Shown here one piece after another: positions 49,456 to 59,057 of a stretch of 64,000 nucleotides of DNA (position 1 is the first letter of the stretch; each line of letters begins with the position of its first letter). The stretch comes from Cotesia glomerata. Its lineage: Eukaryota > Arthropoda > Insecta > Hymenoptera > Braconidae. Both the position numbers and the translations under genes were made by a program. The stretch is from NCBI RefSeq assembly GCF_020080835.1, contig NC_058165.1, positions 9,865,813 through 9,929,812 on the forward strand, in the 5' to 3' direction. Below the pieces are notes generated by a model. It was given only the letters and a program-made list of their open reading frames with translations. It did no database searches and was not told the origin of the DNA.

Positions 49456-52400
49456 AAACAATGATATGAAAATGTCAGAAGATTTTCAAACATCGTTTAC
49501 AGTACAGAGGATGGATACCTCAGTGCCGGCGAGGGAAGGCGTGCAAACGGGCCTAAACTCGTCGTTATCAAGCGACCGTTTGAACAGTGGAGTAGACCCC
49601 ATGGCTCTGCTGTCTAGCAATGCTAGCAAGGTTACAGGGAGTATGAAATCAGCCCAGATGGCAGAGAACGGACAGCTGAGCAACATTCCTTCAAAAAGTG
49701 GAGGACCTTTTGCTCCTGCCACTAATCAAACCCACCGAGGAAGAATGAACTCTCTACCGACCGTCACCGGCCAACAGTCACCAATGGAGAGGCTCGGCAA
49801 CAAGATTGATGAGTTAGCCGACTTCATAAAAGACAAAAAGAATCTCCACCATGAGATCAGAAAATTGGTTTCGTCTATTAGTACGGCATATAGGCTGGCC
49901 AACAAATCACCAACGAAGTCGGCGTCAACGACTCAAACATCTCCGAGTCTGAATAAAAAATCACAGCCACCTCTGACCACTCCTAAGAAATTACCACAGC
50001 AAGGAGATGGCAACAAGAAGAGGCCGCTGTCCACGCCCAGCCTTTCCTCAGATATTGACAAGCCAGCACAGAAAAAGACAGCCCGGGATGATACCTGGAC
50101 CAAAGTGACTCGGCAAAACAAGAAAAAGAAAGAACAGGAGCCAGTGACTCAAGCTGCTACAGCCCAAGACCATCCAAACAGCGGTGGCTCCAAGAAACCA
50201 AGGAGGAAGAAGACAAGAACTAAAGCTGTCCTAGTCCAACCAGCTGAAGGGCGAACATACGCCGATCTCCTGAAGGAAATCAAGGCCAAGGTAAGCCCTG
50301 TCGAGACGGGCGTAGACATAAGGTCTATAAAAAGACGAAACACGGAGGCGTTCTCCTTGAAATGGCTCGAAAGACCGAAGACAGCAAGGCATTCACCGAT
50401 GCAGTAAGGGCAGCCACTGCAAACATCGGCACAGTCAAGACGCTAACACCAACAACAACGATCGAGATCCTCGACTTAGATGAAATCTCTACCGAGAGCG
50501 AAGTCCGTGAAGCACTCAAACGTGAATTCACTGACAACCTGGAGGTCAAACGGGTAAATTTGACAAAACCCACACCACGAGGTAATCGGGCAGCCTTCTG
50601 CGAACTAGACAAGCCCAGTGCGATTAAGGCCCTTGACAAGGCCCGTATACGGATCGGTTTGGTGAACTGTCGTATACGCCCAGTAGTAAAAGTAACACGT
50701 TGTTTTAAATGTCTTGGTTATGGACACCAAACACGTCAGTGTGCGGGACCAGACAGAAGCAGGTGCTGCTACAAATGTGGCGGAGAGAACCACAAGGCCG
50801 TAAACTGCACGGAGAAGTTAAAATGCTTCCTTTGTGCTTCGGACAAAGGTGCCCAGGATAGTCTATGCCATATTTCTGGCACTGGAGCGTGTAAGGCATT
50901 CCGCAAAGCACTTGCAGAAGCCACGAAAGGTCAGAAATGACACGCATACTACAAGGCAACCTGAATAGGTGCGCCTTGGCGCAAAACCTGCTGCGCCAGC
51001 GTGTTTTCGAAGATAAAATTGACGTCTGCTTTATCTGCGAGCAATATCTAAACATCGAAGGTAAAACATGGTTCACAGACGAAACGGGCACGGCAGCAAT
51101 TTGGATTGTGAACACAAAGAACGTTACCGTCAACAACAGCGGAGGTGGAGCAGGTTTTGTCTGGATTCAAACCCCCATAATCTACTTCATGAGCGTCTAT
51201 CTCTCACCTAACGAAGGGATTAGTGTGTTCCGATAGAAACTCGCAAATATAGAAGATGCGGTCACTAAGTTCGACGGCGAAGTTATCGTAGCCGGAGACT
51301 TCAACGTTAAATCGGCTGAGTGGGGCGCTGCTTTCTCCGACACCAGAGGAAACGAGGTCGCTGACGTCGTGGCTAGACTCGACCTCATAGTACTGAACAC
51401 CGGGAGCACCACGACCTTTAGAAGACCAGGGTACCAAGAATCCATCCTCGACATCTCATTGGCGACTCCAAGGACTGCCAACATGATCGAAGACTGGACA
51501 GTATCCGAAGAATACAGTGGCAGTGATCACCAGTTTGTGACATTCAACGTTGGATTGGCATTTGCTCCGGTTTCACAACGCGACGTTTCTAAGCGGAAGT
51601 GGAATGCCAAAAGGCTTGATCCAGAGGCATTGCAAGCTTCACTCGCACGAAGCTGGTCTATCCTCCAGAACAACCCGACACCGGATACCTGCAGTGAGAC
51701 GGAAAAGGCAGTGCTAAACACGATGAAGGAAATTACTGCCGCATGTGACGCCTCTATGCCGCGGCTGAAAAACCAGAGCTTCCACAGGCCGGCGTACTGG
51801 TGGTCAGCAGACATAGCAGAACTTCGCAAAATATGCCATCAGCTACGTCGCCGAGCAACGAGAGCTACGAAACGCTCCCCAAGCCAGGACTTGTATTCAA
51901 AAGAGTACAAGCAGGCCAAAAAGACGCTAAACCGAGCCATTAAAGCAAGTAAAGCGAAACTGTGGAAAGAGATCTGCAACGATCTCGACAATGACCTCTG
52001 GGGTAAAGCCTACCAAATTGTCGCCAAACGACTTGGAAAGGCTTCACCAGAGGCGCCGAAGTCTCCGAAGTAACACCCTTCACAACTAAGGAATTACAAG
52101 ACGCGGCCAAGTCACTCAAAACAGGAAAGGCACCTGGACCTGATGGCATTCCGGCATCGGTGATCAAAACTGTAGCCCTGGAATACCCAGACATACTCCT
52201 GAACACCTACAACGCATGCTTGGCAACTGGCACCTTTTCCGCGGTCTGGAAACGGCAGAGATTGATTCTCTTAGACAAAGGTAAGGGAACCCCCATAACA
52301 CCTTCGTCGTTTAGACCACTCTGTATGCTGGACATTGCTGGAAAACTGCTCGAGAAGCTCATACAAGGCAGACTTCGCAACGACATAGACCGTGCTGGAG

Positions 52401-53182
52401 GTTTTGCCGCAAACCAACACGGCTTCCGGAAAGGACGTTCAACAGTCGGCGCGATCCAGAAAGTCGTAGCGACAGCGAGAGAAGCATGGACTGGTAGCCT
52501 CAAAGCCCGCAAGGTGTGTCTTGTCCTCACGCTAGACATTAGAAATGCCTTTAACAGCGCAAATTGGAGAGATATTTTGGACGCCCTGGAGCACAGATTT
52601 GACGTGGAGCCGGAGAATCTGGCACTAGTCGACAACTACCTTGACGAGAGAAAGCTGATAGCAGAAACCACGGAAGGTCCACAAGAATACGCCATAACGG
52701 CTGGCGTGCCGCAAGGCTCAATAATGGGGTCCGATCTATGGAACTCGGACTACGACGAGCTTCTGGAAATCCCGTTGCCAAAGCAAGTGGAGCTAACGGG
52801 TTTTGCAGACGACGTCGCGGCCACGATAATAGTAGACAGCGTAGAGGAGGCCGAACTACTCGTTCGGGAAACCATTGATGCTGTCGAGACTTGGCTCGAT
52901 AAACACCACCTGAAACTCGCAAAACACAAAACCGAGATGGTCGTTCTGACTCGCCAAAAATGGTTCCCAAAACCATTTGCTGTGGACATGGGAGGAATAA
53001 CGCTAACGTCAACAAGGGCCCTGCGCTATCTGGGGGTAATGATAGACGAGAAACTATCTTTCCGCGAACACCTCGATAGTGCATGCCAGAAAGCCAGCAA
53101 GGCGGTGTCTAGCCTAGCAAGAATTATGACGAATACTATGGGACCAAGAACCAAAAAGAGGAGAGTCCTTCTGGAAGCAGTC
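49455..53182 (+). mobile_element. R1-clade LINE, copy 2, lacking 5' UTR and 3' end
   Basis: Homology to copy 1 begins just before the ORF1 start and stops abruptly at 53182, inside the ORF2 region following the reverse-transcriptase core. Identity to copy 1 is high but clearly lower than between recent copies. Loss of the 3' end is unusual for a LINE and implies a later deletion or rearrangement at 53182. Confidence 0.8.
49466..50940 (+). pseudogene. LINE copy 2 ORF1, frameshifted
   Basis: The frame from ATG 49466 gives the N-terminal half. Near 50330 a one-base difference shifts it out of frame and it ends at 50407. The gag/zinc-knuckle half is open at 50362-50940 (CFKCLGYGHQTRQC, CCYKCGGENHKAVNC). 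The end overlaps ORF2 by ATGA as in copy 1. Confidence 0.8.
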
Positions 53183-53203
53183 AATAAATATTTAATATTT
53201 TGA
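50937..53203 (+). pseudogene. LINE copy 2 ORF2, nonsense, deletion, truncated
   Basis: It starts like copy 1. It has a TAG at 51234-51236 (CAG in copy 1). Compared with copy 1 at 47318-47396, 79 bases are deleted at about 52058, which shifts the frame. The reverse-transcriptase core (FADD kept) is then open from 52160. Homology ends at 53182 and the frame closes at 53203 in unrelated sequence. The C-terminal knuckle is absent. Confidence 0.85.
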
Positions 53204-53312
53204 ACTGACTAACTAATGAATGAACTAACGATTGAAACTAGAAGAATGAACTGACCACTGAAACTAGTAGAATGAACTGACCACTGAAACTAGTAGAATG
53301 AACTAACTAATG
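53204..53312 (+). repeat. Short tandem repeat, GAATGAACTGACCACTGAAACTAGTA-type unit
   Basis: About four imperfect copies of a 26-35 bp unit built on AATGAACT and GAAACTAG sit exactly between the broken end of LINE copy 2 and the next gene. This could be a scar of the rearrangement. Confidence 0.6.
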
Positions 53313-54675
53313 AAAGAGTTCATTACATACTATGAGCAGAAATGGAAAAAAGATCTTCTTCCCTCAAAATATAATATTTTTGAGAAAATACGGGCCATAA
53401 ATGACGTTCCAGAAATACATTTGCGAGTATTAAAAAACAGCTCAAAATCCGAAAATCCAAGTTTTTGGAAATTTATTGGTATAGTAAATTTATTTACTAT
53501 TAAATTAAACTTTTTAAACATAATAAACGTTTTTGTAAAATTGTTTTTTCCAGAGTCGATTGGTAAAAATTTGGCAAAGCATGTCAAGGATTGTAGGAAG
53601 TTTCGGGGTTCGCCAGATAATTTTAAAATTAATTTTTCTCCTCGTGTTAATTGTTCGATCCACAACAACCGAGAGAGAAGTGTTTCGTCGGGAATAAAGA
53701 AATTATTTCAACTGCTATCGGAACACCGAATTGAAGCATCGGAGTTTTTAGAACGAGTGATGGTAGTGATGCACGACTACTACAATGATTTCTTTTTTGA
53801 TAAATATTTATTAGAGAAGGAATTGACAGATATGAGTGATCGTATAGACGCCTTCTGTAAGTAAAATTTTTTTGGAAAAAGTCAATTATTATTATTATTA
53901 TTATTATTTGCATAACTGTCCAAAAATTTTTAGTTGCCGAATTACCAGACGCTTCATTTGTTTTTGAAAATAATGTGGAAAATGATGACGACGAGGTCCA
54001 GAGAAGCGAAGCTGTTGTAAATGAAATGCAACGAGTCATTGATGGACTTCAACCAGCTGATGTTAATGCCGAAGTCATTGATGGTAAAAATTAGTTAACG
54101 CAAAATTATTTATTATTATTATTATTATTATTAAGATATATTTATATTATTATGGTTTAATATTTTAGGTAATGACATATATAATGCTCGATGCAGGAGA
54201 TGTAATGTTGCACTTGTCACAACAATAAATTTGCCATGCAAACACATTGAGTCTTGCAATAATTGTATTACGAAAGAAAATAACGTTTGCTTCATATGCA
54301 ACACTTTAATAGCTAGAACAGAGCGTGTTTTCTTACCAAACGACACTGAAGGTAATAGAAATTTTTTTATACCTTGTAAATATTTTATCCCTCAAATATA
54401 GATAAAAAATACACTAGCTGAAAGTAATGAACAAATTATTCTTAATGTAATTTTCCTGTCACACAGGTGATGGGTACAATCTCAACTGTGAGATTTGTTA
54501 CGAGAAGCCCACAAATATCATGTGGACGACTTGTAACCACGGATTGAGCTGTCGAAGGTGTGCCGTAGCAGTGATTAGAGGGTAAACGGACAACCTTTCC
54601 ACTACAACAAGAATACAATGCCCGCATTGTAACCTTCGGGCTGAAGGGTTCATGGAATTTGAGTTGAGTGTTTAG
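53310..54675 (+). pseudogene. Truncated MULE-RING relative with two RING-like zinc domains
   Basis: Exons read as 53310-53478, 53554-53856, 53934-54083, 54169-54351 and 54467-54675, with GT-AG borders and consistent phases. The first two exons (KEFITYYEQKWKKDL, PSFWKFI, LAKHVKDCRKFRGSP) look like the region after the catalytic core of a MULE transposase. The fourth holds a RING-like C3HC4 set (CRRCN, PCKHIESCNNC, CFIC). The last begins a second one (CEIC, CNHGLSCRRC), but an in-frame TAA at 54583-54585 comes before its CPHC end; the same frame reaches TAG at 54673-54675. It has no start region of its own, since repeats lie immediately upstream. It may be a decayed paralogue of the gene at 59058-62029. 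The MULE assignment is tentative; the RING call is firmer. Confidence 0.55.
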
Positions 54676-54679
54676 GATA

Positions 54680-55350
54680 GGATTATCTAACAGTTCCAAC
54701 AGCCTTCATAATTTTCACGATTAATTAAGTTTAATACATTAAAAATACTCAAAACATTATATACTTAATATTATCATTAATATTATTATTGTTTTGATCA
54801 TTAATATTATTTAAATTTTATTTTTATGATTCGTATTAGTATAATTATAATAAGTTTTATGATATTATAATGACAATTATTATTGTTGATAACATTTTTT
54901 CTTTTTTAATCATAACTACAATTTTAATAATAACAATTCAAATTTTTAACAATATGATCTTAAACAAATAAGAAATTAAACAATGATTTACTTATATAAT
55001 TTATTTATATGTTTTTAAGATTATAGAATAAAATGGTTTAAAACTATTATTAATATTTAATACTTTCACATCAGTTATTGATTTTATAATGACGTTAAAT
55101 TATAATGTAATTAACGGACTCGAATTATAGTAAAATAATAAAATAAAAATATCCATGATATGCGAATTTCCTGTTGGGCATTAATCACTCCATAAACAGT
55201 TTTTATATTCTTCGCATATATTAAAAAATATAAGTTAAAAAATGACAATATTAAAAAAAAATTCTTATATATTTATGTATCCATTCGATGGAACAATCTT
55301 TACACTACTAACAATTGATCTGGTAATCTTTTCAAAATGATGGGCTAAGG
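54680..55350. other. AT-rich spacer
   Basis: No coding frame or clear repeat seen. Confidence 0.4.
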
Positions 55351-55351
55351 T

Positions 55352-56159
55352 TAAAGCCCCAATTATTGACAGGGGTCTAAATATTGACACCCTAAATTAT
55401 TTTTAAATATATTTAATCATCTGTAATAAGAATAACTGTCATATAAATTTTTATTAAATTCTAATTAATTAAAAAATTTAAAAAAATAACTGTCAGTTCA
55501 AAATATTAAATATTAATTATTAAAAAAAAAATAAAGTTACCACCAGTTCATCAAACCAGCTTACGGACGTTTATTTTCTTAACAACTTTGATTAGAAAAG
55601 CATTTTTAATAATGGGTGTCAATAACTAGTTGATAATTTTTGAGTTGAATCTCATATTGACAGCCATTCGACAGCGCATCACGCCTTTTTTTGACTTTAA
55701 TCTAAAAAATAAACTGTAAGAGTTTGAACTCTTCTGATTAAATAAATTATTTTTAAATAAATTTTTATATTTTTAAAAGTAATTAATAATTTATGGAAAT
55801 TATTATTAATAAACTTTAATAAAATTGATTACTTAATAATAAGTTTGGATAAATAAGAATAAGCAGATGATTCTAGGAATTCTTAGTATAGGTGTCAATA
55901 ATTGGGGTGAAAGTATGTCAATAATTAGATCAATCAGTTTTTTAACCTGCCAATAATTGGTGTATCCGGATAATCTATTTAATTATTTAAAGTTAATTAG
56001 TATATATCAGTGATTATAATTTAAAAAAAAAAGAAATTGATTAATAAAACATTACTTGAGACATTACCACAAACAAAATTCAACGATTATTGATATTTGA
56101 TTGCCTAAAAAAAATGATATCATAACTTTGTTTCTAATAGTGTCAATAATTGGGACTTT
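55352..56159. mobile_element. MITE with AATTATTGACA ends
   Basis: The left end AAAGCCCCAATTATTGACA (55353 on) and the right end, whose reverse complement is AAAGTCCCAATTATTGACA, are inverted. Extra inner copies of GTCAATAATTGGGG occur at about 55910 and 55970. The interior is AT-rich and non-coding. Confidence 0.5.
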
Positions 56160-56350
56160 TATCTTATATATTTTCAAGTAAATTAATTCGAATATGTTTT
56201 CATTATAATTAAATTAACATACAATTAGTGGTGGATCATTTTGATTGAAGTTATACAATTTAAAAATTTTATTCATTATCGTTTGAAATTTACATTATCG
56301 CCTGCATAAACTTGTGGATCGATAATAAAGTTTTTTCCTTATCATTGGAG

Positions 56351-56485
56351 CAAATTTTCGGATAGTGTCCAATCGGCGGGAGTTGTAATTTCGGATTATT
56401 ACGAAGAGGATATAAAAATTTTCGGATAGTGTTCAATCGGGAGTTGTAATTTCGGATTATTACGAAGAGGATATAAAAATTTTCG
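56351..56485 (+). repeat. Two tandem copies of a 67-bp unit
   Basis: TTCGGATAGTGTCCAATCGG...GAGGATATAAAAATT is repeated directly with a 2-3 base length change. It is a local duplication with no function visible. Confidence 0.65.
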
Positions 56486-56537
56486 GTTGCTGACGATGTG
56501 GATTTTGTCTTTTCGGATAAATACTATTCTAGCAAAT

Positions 56538-56893
56538 TCTCCCTGATAGCCACAGTTTCAGACCAACCAAGTTGGTGTCAGGTAGTTGCCACCAACTTAG
56601 CGACAACTTGCGGTCAACTTCCGAATTTGTAACTGTTGGCGCCAAGTTGGCTACAAGTTTCTGAGAAAAAAGAGACCAATCTACTGCCGCAATATGTCGC
56701 CAAATTTCTTGAGAAACTTATCGTCAACTTGGTGTGAAAAAGTTTCAGAGCAACTTTTGCCGACAACTTGGTGACAACTTGGTGAACAAGTTGACACCAA
56801 CCGAGTTACTTTCCAAGAGTTGCCGCCAAGTTGGTGACAAGTTGCGGCAGTAGATTGACAGAAAGTTGCGGCCAACTTGGCTATCAGGCAGGG
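56538..56893. mobile_element. Small MITE rich in CCAACTTGG words
   Basis: The ends CTGATAGCC and GGCTATCAG are inverted. The interior repeats AAGTTG/CAACTT words on both strands about 15 times. It abuts, or has inserted into, the outer end of the 767-bp arm at 56887, which may be why that element shows no target duplication. Confidence 0.5.
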
Positions 56894-57653
56894 AGACAAC
56901 TGTACTCCGAATTACTGAACTCGATGCCAACTGTATTCAAACGAGGATCTATTTTTTATTCAACTTGTCGCTAGCATGAAAACAACTGAACTCCAAAAAA
57001 CTCAACTCTATACCAACTTTGCTCAAATGTAAATGCGTAACCAAACACCTTACTTTTAACCTCATTCAGTTTATACTGTGCTCCAAGATAACTGTATTCC
57101 ATACCAAGCTTACTCAACGCTGAGCAGATAAAAGAGCAAGTGTTGGTAAAAAAGAAGTTGACCAGGTGGTAAGTACCATATGGCGCTAGACGACCATGTC
57201 AAAATCATCTTGAATAAATCTAGATAAATTTTAAATATTATTTACTTTTCGCTTTTACAACAGCCGTATTATTATCGTACATTACGATTTATTTTCAATT
57301 AATTTTATTTATATTTCAGGTAAAGTATTTTTAATTGTCCCACTTATGCTTAAATATCCTCAGGCAAGCTATAGAATAATTACATTTTACTTATTCGCAC
57401 AGATGAGTTGTACATTAAAGCACTTACTTATGAGCCAAACCACGAGGGAGCTTTGACAAATCACCAGCGAACCGTCCAGGAGTTGGACAGGAGAACTCAG
57501 CAAGATTGTTGAGAAATGAGATGCCGTATCAGAGATTCCCGCGAATATAGCTGCGCTGATAAGAGCCAAGATGGAGGCGTATTTTCAGCATATTTATCAT
57601 ACCGTGGGTATAGAGGGTAATACGATGAATCTTTTGCAAACAAGAAAGTTCGT
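56887..57653 (+). repeat. Left inverted arm (contains Fic exon start)
   Basis: Mirror of 61947-62713. The arms part at AAGTTCGT: here the sequence goes on in Fic coding sequence (ETRIAEV), while at the right arm it changes to the transposase frame. Confidence 0.85.
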
Positions 57654-58092
57654 GGAGACTAGAATCGCGGAGGTCAGTAAAAATATTGATGAGTACAATG
57701 ACATTTTGAGGCTCAATGCTGCGAAGAAGAATATTAACGCTACGCTGATCAATAGAGTCAGCTCCATTACGACATAAGATTTATTGGGAATCCATAGGAG
57801 GGTCTTAGGCAAGTGGATCTATTAAGGGTGAACATTTTAGGCGGACTCATGTTCATGTTGGCGGACATATTCCTCCAAGACCTGGAGATATCGACTCCTA
57901 ATAAACACCATTTTAATGCAGGCTGGCTACCCATCTGCAATCATCCACAAGCAGTATCGTCACACAGTATCTTTTCCTCTGGACTACTACAGAGTTCTCG
58001 AAACAAATTCCGGCGGTCAGCCAACAATCTCTAATGAGGCATCGGACGATAATCCTGGACGATGAAGGTGGTGGTGATTTTCTTGACGACTA
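57403..58092 (+). pseudogene. Captured fragment of a Fic-domain AMP-transferase gene (FICD/dFic)
   Basis: After an acceptor-like TTCGCACAG the exon reads DELYIKALTYEPNHEGALTN (TPR part). It then reads AVSEIPANIAALIRAK, MEAYFQHIYHTVGIEGNTMN with the inhibitory motif TVGIEGN, ETRIAEV...INATLINRVSSIT and LLGIHRRVLG. In another frame it gives FRRTHVHVGGHIPPRPGDI, and in a third, ILMQAGYPSAIIHKQYR. This order matches FICD, the ER enzyme that adds and removes AMP on BiP. Stops and frame changes are present. The catalytic HPFxDGNGR segment between PPRPGDI and ILMQAGYP is deleted, so it cannot encode an active enzyme. The intron end in front shows that genomic DNA, not cDNA, was captured. Confidence 0.8.
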
Positions 58093-58477
58093 GACGATTG
58101 AAGCTTTAATAAATTAGAGTTTTATTGAACGAAATGCTGCGAATGTAAATTTTTTATGTACATAAAAATCTTATTTATAATAATATTTAAAAAATAGAGT
58201 TTATTTATAATGAATAAATTATTTATAAAATTGTGAGAGGTTTCATTTATTTACTTGATGCTGGTCGAATTATTAATGCATTTATTTTATTAATATCTGC
58301 ATGCATTGATTGTTACAAATAAAATTTTATAATAATATTGATATTCAAACATTTCTTAAATTTATCATCTTTAATCAGTAACATTCATAAAACAAAAAAT
58401 ACTTATGGTACGTGATTTTCAAATCGTTTAAATATAAAATGTAAATAACTCTTGCCTGTTGTTATTTAGCTCTACTT

Positions 58478-58608
58478 ACCCTGTTGAAAAACTCCAATAA
58501 GATCCCATCAAAAGCGACAAAAGCCACTTAGAAACCAATAAAATTTATTGGTTTCTATGTGGCTTTTGTCGCTTTTGATGAGATCCTATTGGAGTTTTTA
58601 AACAGGGT
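58478..58608. mobile_element. 131-bp hairpin MITE
   Basis: Near-perfect palindrome from ACCCTGTTGAAAAACTCCAA to its reverse, with arms of about 65 bases and a loop of only a few bases (AAATT). It would form a very stable RNA hairpin if transcribed. It lies 3' of both the Fic fragment and the minus-strand chimeric gene. Confidence 0.75.
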
Positions 58609-59057
58609 ATTTAAGTTGCACAATCATTTTTTAAATCAATCAAAACAAGTTTCCAGGAACTTAATTCGCAAAAATTAAAATAAAAATAATAATTAAAATA
58701 AAAAAATTCAGCAGAATACAAAAAAAACATTTAGTCGGTACCAAGTCCCTGGAGAGTTAAGAAAATCAATGTGACTCAAATCTAGATAATGATATGTTGA
58801 TAAATACTCTCATAAAAGCGATGACATGTTTTAAATTTTATACACATATCTCTAAATATTAATTGGAAATATAATATAATATAAGATAATTATAATATCC
58901 AAAACTCTTAGTGTTTTACTTTTTTTTTTTTTTAGAATAAGGTAAGTGTTAAAAAAATTTTCACCTTCAAAAAGGCGTTTTTTTTTTTTTTTTTTTTTTC
59001 TTCTAATAAATACCTACATTATCCAGGTATTTTATTTTTAACTTGTGTTGGCACTGT

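Noticed and set aside
54583..54630. Micro-intron removing the TAA in the MULE-RING remnant (AGGGTAAAC donor to AACAAG)
   Set aside because: It would be only about 46 bases with no proper acceptor tract; a nonsense mutation is simpler.
57387..57569. Mirror proteins at 57387-57569 (minus) and 62031-62213 (plus)
   Set aside because: They are antisense to the Fic exon in the two inverted arms, not independent genes.
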